64,000 bases of DNA from an uncultured Clostridia bacterium. GTDB taxonomy: Bacteria > Bacillota > Clostridia > TANB77 > CAG-465. The stretch covers positions 1 to 64,000 of the forward strand of contig CARYZD010000009.1 in assembly GCA_949106495.1 (NCBI GenBank), in the 5' to 3' direction. Positions 25,615-34,654 of this stretch are shown in pieces. A model generated the notes under the pieces. The model was not told the origin of the DNA, searched no databases, and worked only from the letters and a program-made list of their open reading frames with translations. The first letter of the stretch is position 1, and every line of letters begins with the position of its first letter. Made by a program: the position numbers and the translations under genes.

Positions 25615-26948
25615 TGTTTGATAGTCTTTCAGATAAATTACAAAATGTAATGAAAAAACTTAAAGGACAAACAAGAATTTCTGAAAAAGAACTAAAAGAA
25701 ATGCTAAGAGAAGTAAAACTTGCACTTCTTGAAGCAGATGTTAACTATAAAGTAGTAAAAGATTTTGTAGCTTCAATTGAATCAAAAGCTTTAGGTGAAG
25801 ATGTAATGAAATCTTTAACTCCAGGACAACAAGTTGTAAAGATTGTAAGAGATGAGTTAACAGAACTTTTAGGAGATACAAATTCAGGACTTAATTTTTC
25901 TTCAAATCCACCAACTATTATAATGCTTGTAGGGCTTCAAGGTAGTGGTAAAACAACATTATGTGGAAAGTTAAGTAATTATTTAAGAAAACAAGGTAAA
26001 AAACCATATATGGTTGCGTGTGATGTATATAGACCAGCAGCTATAAAACAATTACAAACTTTAGGTAAAAGTTTAGGTGTAGATGTTTATAGTGAAGAAA
26101 ATAATAAAGATGTTGTAGCTATTGCTAAAAATGGTATAAAAGCTGCTACTTCTAAACTATGTAATGTAGTAATTATTGATACAGCAGGTCGTTTACAAAT
26201 TGATGAAGCATTAATGGAAGAACTTGTTGATTTAAAAAAAGCTATAAGACCACATGAAATAATGCTTGTAATTGACTCTATGGTAGGTCAAGAAGCTGTA
26301 AATGTAGCAAAAGACTTTAATGATAAACTTGGAATTGATTCTATTACAATGTCAAAATTAGATTCTGATTCAAGAGGTGGTGCTGCACTTTCAGTAAAAT
26401 CTATTACTAAAAAGCCAATTAAATTTGCATCTGTTGGTGAAAAATTAAGCGATTTAGAACCATTCTATCCAGATAGACTTGCTTCAAGAATCTTAGGAAT
26501 GGGAGATGTTTTATCAATTATAGATAAAGCAGAAGAGGCATATGAGGAAGAAGAAGCACTAGAGCTTGAAAAGAAAATCAAAAAAAATGAATTCACTTTA
26601 GATGATTACTTAAATCAAATGAAGAAAATAAGAAAAATGGGCTCATTTAAACAATTAATTGCTATGATTCCTGGAATTCCAAAAGAGTTAAAGGACGTAG
26701 ATATAGATGAAAAACAACTACTTCGTATTGATGCAATAATAACATCAATGACTAAAGAAGAAAGGAGAAATCCTAAGATTTTAAATGCTTCTAGACGTCA
26801 AAGAATTGCAAAAGGAAGTGGAAACAAAGTTCAAGACATCAATAGATTTATAGAGCAATTTACACAAATGCAAAAAATGATGAAATCTATGATGAATGGT
26901 AATGGAAAATATCCTAAGATACCAGGAATGAACAATTTATTTAAATAG
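25614..26948 (+). CDS. ffh: Signal recognition particle GTPase Ffh
   Basis: Binds signal peptides and 4.5S/SRP RNA and, with FtsY, targets ribosomes to the membrane. 444 residues: N helical bundle; G domain with GLQGSGKTT (about 107-115), DVYRPAA, DTAGR and SKLD-type G4; and an M domain with the RNA-binding SRRQRIAKGSG helix and a methionine-rich end (FTQMQKMMKSMMNGNGK). All family motifs are intact. No SRP RNA gene was seen nearby. It leads the block ffh-rpsP-khpA-rimM-trmD-rplS. Confidence 0.97.
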   Translation: MFDSLSDKLQNVMKKLKGQTRISEKELKEMLREVKLALLEADVNYKVVKDFVASIESKALGEDVMKSLTPGQQVVKIVRDELTELLGDTNSGLNFSSNPPTIIMLVGLQGSGKTTLCGKLSNYLRKQGKKPYMVACDVYRPAAIKQLQTLGKSLGVDVYSEENNKDVVAIAKNGIKAATSKLCNVVIIDTAGRLQIDEALMEELVDLKKAIRPHEIMLVIDSMVGQEAVNVAKDFNDKLGIDSITMSKLDSDSRGGAALSVKSITKKPIKFASVGEKLSDLEPFYPDRLASRILGMGDVLSIIDKAEEAYEEEEALELEKKIKKNEFTLDDYLNQMKKIRKMGSFKQLIAMIPGIPKELKDVDIDEKQLLRIDAIITSMTKEERRNPKILNASRRQRIAKGSGNKVQDINRFIEQFTQMQKMMKSMMNGNGKYPKIPGMNNLFK

Positions 26949-26988
26949 TTAAAATGATATTTATTTCACTGTAAGGAGGTGAAACTTA

Positions 26989-27231
26989 ATGGTAAAAATT
27001 AGATTAAGAAGAGACGGTGCTAAAAAAGCTCCATATTACACAATTGTTGTTGCTGATTCTAGATATCCAGCTGATGGAAGATTCATTGAGAAAGTAGGAA
27101 CATACAACCCGATGACAGAACCAGCTGAGCTTAAAGTAGATACTGAAAAAGTAGCTGAATGGATTAAAAAAGGAGCTAAACCAACTGATACTGCTATGGC
27201 TCTAATTAAAAAAGCAGGAGTTGAAATATAG
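26989..27231 (+). CDS. rpsP: 30S ribosomal protein bS16
   Basis: 80 residues, MVKIRLRRDGAKKAPYYTIVVADSRYPADGRFIEKVGTYNP, the unmistakable S16 opening. AAGGAGGTG upstream. A primary assembly protein of the 30S 5' domain. Followed after 12 bases by khpA. Confidence 0.98.
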   Translation: MVKIRLRRDGAKKAPYYTIVVADSRYPADGRFIEKVGTYNPMTEPAELKVDTEKVAEWIKKGAKPTDTAMALIKKAGVEI

Positions 27232-27243
27232 GAGGACAAGAAA

Positions 27244-27492
27244 ATGTATAAAAATTTATTAGAATACATAGTAAAAAATCTTGTTGCTTATCCTGAAAAA
27301 ATTGAGATTTCTGAAGTTGAATGCGAAGAAAAAACAATTTTAAAGTTAAAAGTAGCAAAAGAAGATATGGGTAGAATAATTGGTAAAGAAGGAAGAATAA
27401 TTCGTTCTATTAGAGAAATTATATACGCATATGCTGCAAAAGAATCTAAAAAAGTATCTGTCGATGTTGATGAAGTAAAGGAGAACGCTTAA
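27244..27492 (+). CDS. khpA: KH-domain RNA-binding protein KhpA
   Basis: 82 residues with a type II KH fold: KLKVAKEDMGRIIGKEGRIIRSIREIIYAYAA contains the GxxG loop (GKEG). KhpA/YlqC forms a complex with KhpB/Jag and binds many RNAs, affecting cell division in streptococci. Position between rpsP and rimM is conserved in Firmicutes. Confidence 0.95.
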   Translation: MYKNLLEYIVKNLVAYPEKIEISEVECEEKTILKLKVAKEDMGRIIGKEGRIIRSIREIIYAYAAKESKKVSVDVDEVKENA

Positions 27493-27496
27493 GCCT

Positions 27497-28000
27497 ATGC
27501 AAAGTGTTTTAATTGGACAGATAGTAAATGTACATGGTATTAAGGGTGAAGTAAAAGTTTATCCATATACAGATGATGTAGATAGTCTTTCAAAGAATTT
27601 AAAAAAAGTATATTTTGATGAAAACCTAAAAGAAGGATTTAAAACTTCTTGTAGAGTTCAAAAAGGAATGTTACTTGTTAAAATTTCTGGAATAGACACT
27701 GTAGAAAAGGCAGAAGAATTAAGAAATAAATATATTTATATTTCTGAAGATGCTTTAGAAACTCTTGAAGAAGATAGCTATTATGTAAAAGACTTAATTG
27801 GTCTTGAAGTAATAGATATAAGTAGTAATGAAGTTTTTGGAACATTAGATTATGTTTTTAATACAGGTGCAAATGATGTATATGAAATTACTACAACTAA
27901 TAACACAAAAGTATATTTACCTGCTATAAAACAAGTAATAAAAAAAGTGGATATAAAAGCAAGAAAAATCTATGTAGAAATAATGGAAGGATTAATATAA
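27497..28000 (+). CDS. rimM: 16S rRNA processing/ribosome maturation protein RimM
   Basis: 167 residues. N-terminal barrel with IGQIVNVHGIKGEVKVYPYTDD and the C-terminal PRC barrel with YYVKDLIGLEVID and VYLPAIKQVIKKVDIKARKIYVEIMEGLI. RimM binds S19 and helps mature the 30S head. Only 4 bases after khpA; a weak AGGAGAACGC site lies in the end of khpA, so translation is probably coupled. Confidence 0.95.
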   Translation: MQSVLIGQIVNVHGIKGEVKVYPYTDDVDSLSKNLKKVYFDENLKEGFKTSCRVQKGMLLVKISGIDTVEKAEELRNKYIYISEDALETLEEDSYYVKDLIGLEVIDISSNEVFGTLDYVFNTGANDVYEITTTNNTKVYLPAIKQVIKKVDIKARKIYVEIMEGLI

Positions 28001-28001
28001 T

Positions 28002-28691
28002 ATGAAATTTATTGTGTTAACACTTTTTAAAGAAATATTTGAACCTTTTGTAACAACTAGTATTATTAAAAGAACTATAGAAAAAGAGCTTGTCTCTATT
28101 GATGTAGTAGATATTAGAGATTTTACAGAAGACAAACATAATAGAGTAGATTTTCCACCATATGGTGGTGGAAGTGGTATGATAATATCTGCAGAACCTT
28201 TAAGTAAAGCAATAGATTATTCTATTGAAAAACTTAAAAGTGATAATAAAGATATTAAAATAATATATATGTCACCAAGAGGAAAAGTATTAAATTATAA
28301 TATTTCAAAAAAACTTTCTATTTCAAATAATAATTATATTATAATATGTGGTCATTATGAAGGAATTGATGAGAGAATAATTGATGAATATAATGTTGAA
28401 GAAATTTCAATTGGAGATTATGTACTTACTGGTGGAGAACTTGCGAGTCAAGTTTTAATGGATAGTGTTATACGTCTTTTACCAGGAGCAATTAGTGAGG
28501 ATTCATTAATTGAAGAATCTCATACTAATAATTTACTAGAGTATCCACAATACACAAAGCCTTATGACTTTCGTGGAAGAATTGTACCAGATGTATTAAT
28601 TTCTGGACATCACAAAAAAATAGCAGAATATAGAAAACAAGAATCTATAAGAATCACTAAAAAATTTAGACCTGATCTTTTAGATAAATAA
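28002..28691 (+). CDS. trmD: tRNA (guanine-37-N1)-methyltransferase
   Basis: 229 residues. SPOUT methyltransferase that forms m1G37, preventing +1 frameshifting. The knot region has YMSPRGKVLNYNISKKLS, CGHYEGIDERIIDEY and EISIGDYVLTGGELASQVLMDSVIRLLPGAI; the C-terminal domain has YPQYTKPYDFRGRIVPDVLISGHH. All motifs intact. Starts one base after the rimM stop. Confidence 0.97.
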   Translation: MKFIVLTLFKEIFEPFVTTSIIKRTIEKELVSIDVVDIRDFTEDKHNRVDFPPYGGGSGMIISAEPLSKAIDYSIEKLKSDNKDIKIIYMSPRGKVLNYNISKKLSISNNNYIIICGHYEGIDERIIDEYNVEEISIGDYVLTGGELASQVLMDSVIRLLPGAISEDSLIEESHTNNLLEYPQYTKPYDFRGRIVPDVLISGHHKKIAEYRKQESIRITKKFRPDLLDK

Positions 28692-28738
28692 AAAAACAAT
28701 GAATAAATAATTCCAAAATAAGGGAGGGAAAATTAGAA

Positions 28739-29086
28739 ATGGATATAATAAACGCTATTGAAAACGAATATAAAAAAGAAGAAGTAGTACCTTTTAACAT
28801 AGGTGATACTGTTGATGTACACGTAAAAATTAAAGAAGGAAATAAAGAAAGAATCCAAATATTTACAGGTACAGTTATAAAACGTCAAAACAGTGGTTTA
28901 AATGAAACTTTCACAGTAAGAAAAATCTCTTATGGTGTTGGTGTTGAAAAAACATTCCCAACTCATTCACCAAAAATTGCTAAAATTGAAGTTAAAAGAG
29001 TTGGTAAAGTTAGACGTGCTAAATTATACTACTTAAGAGATAGAGTAGGTAAAGCTGCTAAAACTAAAGAAAAAATACAAAAATAA
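28739..29086 (+). CDS. rplS: 50S ribosomal protein bL19
   Basis: 115 residues with the L19 core FNIGDTVDVHVKIKEGNKERIQIFTGTVIKRQNSG and FPTHSPKIAKIEVKRVGKVRRAKLYYLRDR. L19 lies at the 30S-50S interface. AGGGAGGG upstream. Last gene of the ffh block before a hairpin. Confidence 0.98.
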   Translation: MDIINAIENEYKKEEVVPFNIGDTVDVHVKIKEGNKERIQIFTGTVIKRQNSGLNETFTVRKISYGVGVEKTFPTHSPKIAKIEVKRVGKVRRAKLYYLRDRVGKAAKTKEKIQK

Positions 29087-29106
29087 TTAGTAGTATATAT
29101 AGTAAG

Positions 29107-29146
29107 CTCCCAGTGTTTAACAAAAAATTAATTACTGGGAGTTTAA
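29107..29146 (+). terminator. Hairpin after rplS
   Basis: CTCCCAGT (29107-29114) pairs with ACTGGGAG (29134-29141); loop 19, short T-tail, so possibly a partial terminator or mRNA 3' stabiliser. Confidence 0.55.
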
Positions 29147-29192
29147 ATATATATTAATAAGTTAGATAATAATGTTGAAAGGAAGTGAAAAA

Positions 29193-30071
29193 ATGGAAAA
29201 TAAAATGAATATTAACTGGTATCCAGGTCATATGGTTAAAGCTCAAAATGATATTAAATCTGCTATTAAATTAATAGATATAGTAGTAGAAGTATTAGAT
29301 GCAAGAATTCCTTTATCAAGTCGTAATCCAATAATAGATGAATTGAGTCAAGACAAACAAAGAATAATTGTCTTAAATAAATCAGATTTAGCAGATGACG
29401 TAGAAACTGAAAAATGGATTAAGTATTTTTCAAAAAATAATATGTCTTGTATAGCAGTTAATTCATCACTTCCACAAGATATAAAAAAAATAATATCTAC
29501 TATAGTAGAAAAGGGAAAAATAGCATATAAAGACAAAGTAGAAAAGACTATAGTAGATTATAAACCAATTTATAGAGTACTAATTGCAGGTATACCTAAT
29601 GTTGGTAAATCTACAATAATAAATAAAATAGCAAAAAGAAATGCAGCTAATGTATCAAATAAACCAGGGGTTACAGTAAGAAATCAATGGATAAGGGTAC
29701 AAGATAATATTGAGTTGTTAGATACACCCGGCCTTTTGTGGCCGAAGTTAGATAGTAATAATGCAGGTGAGAAGCTTGCGTTAACAGGAAATATAAAACA
29801 AGAAATATTAGACTTAGAAGGTCTTGCTTGTATTGGTATTGAGTATTTATTAGCAAATGATAAATATAAAGGAATGTTTATAGAAAAATATAAATTAGAG
29901 GAAGATGAAATACTGTATATAGATTCATATGATATACTTGAATTACTAGGAAGAAAAAGGGGATGTTTGGTTTCTGGTGGAAACGTAAATTTAGAAAAAG
30001 CATCTAAAATATTCTTAGATGAGCTTAAAGCAGGTAAGATTGGAAAAATAAGTCTAGAAAATGTAAACTAG
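29193..30071 (+). CDS. rbgA: Ribosome biogenesis GTPase RbgA (YlqF)
   Basis: 292 residues from ATG 29193 with GAAAGGAAGTG upstream; an earlier in-frame ATG (29172) lacks a site. Circularly permuted GTPase: G4 NKSDL comes first (about 62), then G1 GIPNVGKST (about 131) and G3 DTPG (about 177). INWYPGHMVKAQ at the start is the YlqF signature. It acts in late 50S assembly (L16 incorporation). Directly upstream of and nearly touching proS. Confidence 0.95.
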   Translation: MENKMNINWYPGHMVKAQNDIKSAIKLIDIVVEVLDARIPLSSRNPIIDELSQDKQRIIVLNKSDLADDVETEKWIKYFSKNNMSCIAVNSSLPQDIKKIISTIVEKGKIAYKDKVEKTIVDYKPIYRVLIAGIPNVGKSTIINKIAKRNAANVSNKPGVTVRNQWIRVQDNIELLDTPGLLWPKLDSNNAGEKLALTGNIKQEILDLEGLACIGIEYLLANDKYKGMFIEKYKLEEDEILYIDSYDILELLGRKRGCLVSGGNVNLEKASKIFLDELKAGKIGKISLENVN

Positions 30072-30089
30072 ATGGAAGGATTTGATAAA

Positions 30090-31526
30090 ATGGAAAATAA
30101 AGAATTTGTTAAAGATTTAACTAAAATGGAAGTTGATTTTGCAAAATGGTATACAGATATAGTTTTAAAAGCTGAACTTGTAGACTATGCACCAATAAAA
30201 GGATTTATGGTTATTAGACCATATGGATATGCATTATGGGAAAATATTCAAAATGTATTAGATACAGAGTTTAAAAAACTTGGACATAAAAATTGTTATT
30301 TCCCAGCACTTATTCCAGAATCATTATTAAATAAAGAAAAGGAACATGTTGAAGGATTTGCACCAGAAGTTGCATGGGTAACTCATGGTGGAGAAAAAGA
30401 ATTAGAAGAAAAATTATGTTTTAGACCTACATCTGAGACAATAATTTGTACAATGTATGCAAAATGGTTACATTCATATAGAGAATTACCATTTTTATAT
30501 AATCAATGGGCAAATGTTGTAAGATGGGAAAAAACAACAAGACCATTTTTAAGAACTTCGGAATTTTTATGGCAAGAAGGACATACTATACATGAAACTC
30601 CAGAAGAAGCTATGAAAGAGACATTACAAATGCATAAAGTATATGCAGATTTCTTAAGAAATTATATGGCAATGCCAGTAATAATGGGAGAAAAATCTGA
30701 AAAAGAAAGATTTGCAGGAGCAGAAAGAACTTATACAGTAGAAGCTATGATGCATGATGGAAAAGCACTTCAAGCAGGGACATCACATTATTTAGGTCAA
30801 CATTTCTCAAAGGCTTTTGATATTAAATTCCAAAATAGAAATGGAGAGTTTGAAAATCCATATCAAACATCTTGGGGTGTTTCAACAAGAATGATTGGTG
30901 GACTTATTATGACTCATGGAGATAATCGTGGACTTAAAATGCCACCAAAAATAGCACCAACTCAAATTGTAATAGTTCCTATTGCTCAACAAAAAGAAGG
31001 AGTGCTAGATAAAGTAAATGAAATGAAAGAAACTTTATCTAAGAAATTTAGAGTAGAATTAGATGATAGAGCAGAAGTTACACCAGGATTTAAGTTTAAT
31101 CATTGGGAGCTTAGAGGTGTACCAGTAAGAATTGAAATTGGACCAAGAGATATAGAAAATAATGAATGTATATTATTTAGACGTGATACATTAGAAAAAG
31201 AAACAATATCACTAGATAGTTTAGATGAAAAATTAGAATCATTAATGGAAGATATCCAAAATAATATGTTAAAAATGGCAGAAGAAAATTTAGAAAATAG
31301 AACTTTCTATGCACATGATTTAGATGAATATGTAAAACTATTTGAAGAAAAAGAAGGTTTTGCAAAAATAATGTGGTGTGGAGATAGAGCTTGTGAAGAT
31401 AAAGTAAAAGAGATGAATTCAACTACATTTAGATGTATTCCATTTAATGAGGATAAATTTCAAGACACATGTACTATATGTGGTAAAAAAGCAAATCATA
31501 TGATTTATGCTGCAAGACAATATTAA
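30090..31526 (+). CDS. proS: Prolyl-tRNA synthetase, archaeal/eukaryotic-like (ProS type 3)
   Basis: 478 residues from ATG 30090 with GGAAGGA 9 bases upstream (the ATG at 30072 overlaps the rbgA stop and has no site). Class II synthetase: motif 2 region RPTSETIICTMYAKW and RWEKTTRPFLRTSEFLWQEGHT; motif 3 GTSHYLGQHFSKAF and TRMIGGLIMTHGD; the HGxTH-type anticodon domain; and a C-terminal zinc-binding-like domain (CGDRAC...CTICGKKA) ending in Tyr (MIYAARQY), the mark of the type that lacks the bacterial editing insertion. Because this type has no INS editing domain, the YbaK-type deacylase encoded at 62579 may provide mischarge clearing in trans. Confidence 0.95.
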   Translation: MENKEFVKDLTKMEVDFAKWYTDIVLKAELVDYAPIKGFMVIRPYGYALWENIQNVLDTEFKKLGHKNCYFPALIPESLLNKEKEHVEGFAPEVAWVTHGGEKELEEKLCFRPTSETIICTMYAKWLHSYRELPFLYNQWANVVRWEKTTRPFLRTSEFLWQEGHTIHETPEEAMKETLQMHKVYADFLRNYMAMPVIMGEKSEKERFAGAERTYTVEAMMHDGKALQAGTSHYLGQHFSKAFDIKFQNRNGEFENPYQTSWGVSTRMIGGLIMTHGDNRGLKMPPKIAPTQIVIVPIAQQKEGVLDKVNEMKETLSKKFRVELDDRAEVTPGFKFNHWELRGVPVRIEIGPRDIENNECILFRRDTLEKETISLDSLDEKLESLMEDIQNNMLKMAEENLENRTFYAHDLDEYVKLFEEKEGFAKIMWCGDRACEDKVKEMNSTTFRCIPFNEDKFQDTCTICGKKANHMIYAARQY

Positions 31527-31540
31527 TTATATAAAATAAA

Positions 31541-31568
31541 AAAGAAGTACTTTAAAGTGCTTCTTTTG
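31541..31568 (+). terminator. Terminator of proS
   Basis: AAAGAAGTACT / AGTGCTTCTTT stem (one mismatch) with short loop and T's. It lies just before the ribosome site of the dprA-like gene, so read-through is possible. Confidence 0.7.
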
Positions 31569-31592
31569 TGCGTTATAGGAGGTTTTACAAAA

Positions 31593-32384
31593 ATGGATAA
31601 AGTATATTTTTTATGGTTACAAAAAATAGCAAGCTTAAGTGATAAATTTAATGCTAAAGTATATGATAAAATAAAACAATGTATAAAAAATATTTATTAT
31701 AATAATTATAAAGATACAGATAAACTTAAAGAAATGGGAATAAGCGATAGTATAATAAATATTATTTTAGATAAAAATATAAAAGATGAAATAGTAGTTT
31801 TATATAATATCATTATAGATAAAGGTTACTATATAATTACAATTGAAGATGAAGAGTATCCAAGAATATTACTTACGAAGGAATTTGAAATTCCATTTAT
31901 ATATATTACTAATTTAAAATTAAATCTAAATAATAAAAATATATATTTATATTATAATGATTACTATACAAAATATGCTAAAAATCTCATAGAGTATTTT
32001 GGTAAAATAATACATGAAAATAAATGTAATGTTTTTACAGAGTATAATTCTAAAAAAGTAAAAAAGGTAGAAATTATTTCAGGTGATATTTTTTCTAATT
32101 TTTTTTGGTTTAGTTCTAATAATATTATTTTACCAAATTATAAATATTTAAATAATTTTAAATTTAATATTATAAACTCTTTAGTTATAATTGAAGCTAA
32201 ATATGAAGAAAAAATAGTTAAAATAGTTGATGAGTTTATAGAAAATAATAAAGATATATATGTAGTTCCATCAAATATTTTTAATAAAAATTGTTATTTT
32301 TCAAATTACTTAATAAAACAAGGTGCAGACATTATATTAAATAAATGGGATTTAAAATTTATACTTAGCAGTATTATTAGTTGA
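31593..32384 (+). CDS. Degenerate DprA/Smf-like protein
   Basis: 263 residues from ATG 31593 with AGGAGG 10 bases upstream. The N-terminal part (WLQKIASLSDKFNAKVYDKI ... LKEMGISDSIINIIL, then IIDKGYYIITIEDEEYPRILL) follows the DprA pattern of a helical domain plus the YPxxL strand. The C-terminus (NSLVIIEAKYEE ... KDIYVVPSNIFNKNCYFSNYLIKQGADIIL) matches the end of the DprA Rossmann fold (VVVEA, VFAVPG, NxLIxxGA). The DNA-binding core is missing or eroded: no GSR motif, no SGxAxGID, no RNRIIAGLS. About 100 residues shorter than typical DprA and with extreme A+T bias. It may have lost RecA-loading activity or be a lineage-specific derivative. Confidence 0.7.
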   Translation: MDKVYFLWLQKIASLSDKFNAKVYDKIKQCIKNIYYNNYKDTDKLKEMGISDSIINIILDKNIKDEIVVLYNIIIDKGYYIITIEDEEYPRILLTKEFEIPFIYITNLKLNLNNKNIYLYYNDYYTKYAKNLIEYFGKIIHENKCNVFTEYNSKKVKKVEIISGDIFSNFFWFSSNNIILPNYKYLNNFKFNIINSLVIIEAKYEEKIVKIVDEFIENNKDIYVVPSNIFNKNCYFSNYLIKQGADIILNKWDLKFILSSIIS

Positions 32385-32409
32385 CAATTTTTTTTGTTCA
32401 TTATATAAT
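32381..32409 (+). promoter_or_regulatory. Sigma-A promoter of the sortase gene
   Basis: TTGACA at 32381-32386 (overlapping the stop of the dprA-like gene), 17-bp spacer, TATAAT at 32404-32409: full consensus. Confidence 0.88.
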
Positions 32410-32436
32410 TTTAACTATGAAAAGAGGAGATATATT

Positions 32437-33282
32437 ATGGGTGAAAAAGACCTAGAAAAGATAGAAAAAAAAGAGGACATAACTAGCGCTAGAAATGGCA
32501 ATACAGAAAAAAAACAAAAGAAAAAAAGCAGTGCTTTAGATAAAGTAATATCATTAGTTATACTCATAGTTTGTATAATTGGTTTAATATATTCTGGAAG
32601 TAAATTATATAAATGGTTATTAAATAATGTAAAAAGCAATAAAGTAATGACTGAAATAAATGATATTGCTGGAGTATCAGATATAACAAAAGACCAAAAT
32701 CCAGGTGCTGAGTTTGGTTTAGATTTTGAAGCTTTAACAGCATATAATCCAGATATAGTTGGATGGATTAGAGTGCCAGGAACTTCAATAAGCTATTCTT
32801 TGGTTCAAGCAGCAGATAACCAAAAATATTTAAGACATTCTATAGATCATACATGGAATGAGTTTGGATGGCCATTTTTGGACTATAAGAATAGTCCAGA
32901 TTTTACAGATAGAAATACTGTAATGTATGGTCATAATATAGTAAGTGGTTTAATGTTTGCAGACCTTTTACATATATATAATGGAGTTTTGGGAACAGAT
33001 GTTGAAATAGATATATATAGAAAAGATTATAGGTTGTTAACATATAAAGTGTTTTCTGCATATGTTTGTGATCCAGAGTCATATTATTTAACAACAAAAT
33101 TCCAGTCAGATGAAACATATTCAACATATTTAAATACAATGATGTCAAGAAGTGTAATTAATTTTAACCAAACAGTTGGGGTAGATGATTCGGTTATTAC
33201 ATTACAAACTTGTACATCAGATGCTAAAAGAAGAGTTGTTATACATGCAAAATTAATTTCTAATACAGAAATGCCTAGATAA
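32437..33282 (+). CDS. srtB: Class B sortase
   Basis: 281 residues. A cytoplasmic basic N-terminus is followed by one membrane anchor (about 38-54), then the extracellular transpeptidase. The catalytic triad is complete: His166 in MYGHNI, Cys259 in ITLQTCT and Arg265 or 266 in KRRVVIH. FDALTAYNPDIVGWIRVPGTSISYSLVQ-like opening and the DHTWNEFGWPFLDYKNSPDF insertion are typical of class B. Clostridial SrtB enzymes anchor proteins with (S/N/P/L)PxTG signals, so the LPNTG protein at the window start is a possible client. AGAGGAG precedes the ATG. Monocistronic with consensus promoter and strong terminator. Confidence 0.94.
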   Translation: MGEKDLEKIEKKEDITSARNGNTEKKQKKKSSALDKVISLVILIVCIIGLIYSGSKLYKWLLNNVKSNKVMTEINDIAGVSDITKDQNPGAEFGLDFEALTAYNPDIVGWIRVPGTSISYSLVQAADNQKYLRHSIDHTWNEFGWPFLDYKNSPDFTDRNTVMYGHNIVSGLMFADLLHIYNGVLGTDVEIDIYRKDYRLLTYKVFSAYVCDPESYYLTTKFQSDETYSTYLNTMMSRSVINFNQTVGVDDSVITLQTCTSDAKRRVVIHAKLISNTEMPR

Positions 33283-33290
33283 TAATTTAG

Positions 33291-33326
33291 AAAGTGCATA
33301 CTAAGGAATTAGTATGTACTTTTTTG
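33291..33326 (+). terminator. Terminator of srtB
   Basis: AAGTGCATACTAA / TTAGTATGTACTT 13-bp stem (one G-T or mismatch), GGAA loop, six T's. Confidence 0.88.
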
Positions 33327-33346
33327 TAAAATTATGATGAAAAATA

Positions 33347-33375
33347 TTTACAAAGAGATTAGAATGTTATATAAT
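33347..33375 (+). promoter_or_regulatory. Sigma-A promoter of the 33408 gene
   Basis: TTTACA at 33347-33352, 17-bp spacer, TATAAT at 33370-33375. Confidence 0.78.
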
Positions 33376-33407
33376 TTTTACCCTGCAGTAGAGGGGAGAT
33401 GGAGTCC

Positions 33408-34526
33408 TTGCAGAGATTGCAATTTGATATAGGAGAACAAATTTCTAGAAAAGAATATCTAAAAAGAAAGAGAAGAAATTCCAAACTTTTAAAAAAGAGA
33501 AGTAAAATAACATATATATTAATGGCTACTTTTATGGCCTTAGCTGTTTATATAGTAGTACAAATTATAATATATAGAAAATATAATAATTTTAAATTAA
33601 CTTTAGATGATGGTGTAAATGCTCAAACAGTTTATAATATATACTATGTTACAGAAGGTTATACATATGATCCAGTTTATTCAATTAGTACAATATCTTC
33701 ACTTGGACAAAATGAGAAAGCAATTTTGCCATCAAGTAATATAGATGATATTGTTGTTGAAAAAGATTATCTATATGGAATAAGAGATGGGATTTTGTGT
33801 AAAGTTACTAAGGACAAGTATGAAATTGAAGAAATAATTAATGATGATGTTAAAAGATACATTAAGCATAATAATTTTATATTATATACTTCATCAGATA
33901 GTGATATATTAAAAGAATATAATGTTGATACAAAAGAAATTAAGACTTTTGATATTTCAAATGTTGAACAAATTCTTGCAAATGATAATAATGTATTTTG
34001 TATTACACATACAACTGGAGAAAAAGCAATATATAGATTTAATTATGATGGACAAGATAAAGCCAAAATATCAGGGGACGAAAAGGTATCTTATGCTATT
34101 GAAGATAATGGAAAGATATATTTTGTAAATAAAAGTGATTCAAATAAAGTATATAAAGTAGATGCTTATGGCGGAAATTTATTAAAGCTTGGAGATATAA
34201 AAAGTGTTGGAAGCACAGGAAAAACAGAACTTGTAAATGGAAGTAAGTATATGTTTGTTAGTGATAACAAATTTTACTATGTTAATCCAGATGATGAAGA
34301 TTCATTATGGTGTTATGACTTAGAAAATGGAAATAATGAAAGAATAATCTCTGCATCAGTAGAAATACTTCAAAACGTAGATAATACGGTTTTTTATAAA
34401 ATAGATAAAGAAATGGGGGTATATCTATATAACTATGAAACAAAGTTTATGTCTCTTGTAACTAAAAGAAGAGTTAAAGAATTTGTTATTGATACATATG
34501 AAGACATAGTTCGAGAAGTTGAGTAA
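33408..34526 (+). CDS. Membrane-anchored extracellular protein with propeller-like DUF5050-type repeats
   Basis: The ATG at 33399 abuts the GAGGGGAG site, so the TTG at 33408 (9-base spacing) is the more likely start; 372 residues. A basic cytoplasmic tail (KEYLKRKRRNSKLLKKRSK) leads to one membrane helix (about 35-58). The remainder is outside and built of short repeated strands (DYLYGIRDGILCKVTKD, NGKIYFVNKSDSNKVYKVDAYG, KFYYVNPDDEDSLWCYDLENG) like the beta-propeller of DUF5050 proteins. A second protein with the same plan is encoded at 46222. Function unknown; probably a surface sensor or binding protein. Confidence 0.7.
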   Translation: MQRLQFDIGEQISRKEYLKRKRRNSKLLKKRSKITYILMATFMALAVYIVVQIIIYRKYNNFKLTLDDGVNAQTVYNIYYVTEGYTYDPVYSISTISSLGQNEKAILPSSNIDDIVVEKDYLYGIRDGILCKVTKDKYEIEEIINDDVKRYIKHNNFILYTSSDSDILKEYNVDTKEIKTFDISNVEQILANDNNVFCITHTTGEKAIYRFNYDGQDKAKISGDEKVSYAIEDNGKIYFVNKSDSNKVYKVDAYGGNLLKLGDIKSVGSTGKTELVNGSKYMFVSDNKFYYVNPDDEDSLWCYDLENGNNERIISASVEILQNVDNTVFYKIDKEMGVYLYNYETKFMSLVTKRRVKEFVIDTYEDIVREVE

Positions 34527-34596
34527 TAATATTGAAATATATAAGCAACAAAAATAAAATAATAGGTATAAAAACCCAAAAATAGAAAAATAATTG

Positions 34597-34625
34597 TTGA
34601 ATATGAAAAATATATAAGATATAAT
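34597..34625 (+). promoter_or_regulatory. Sigma-A promoter of the dockerin gene
   Basis: TTGAAT at 34597-34602, 17-bp spacer, TATAAT at 34620-34625. Confidence 0.72.
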
Positions 34626-34654
34626 TTAGTTAACAGTGATGGGGAGGTATGTTT

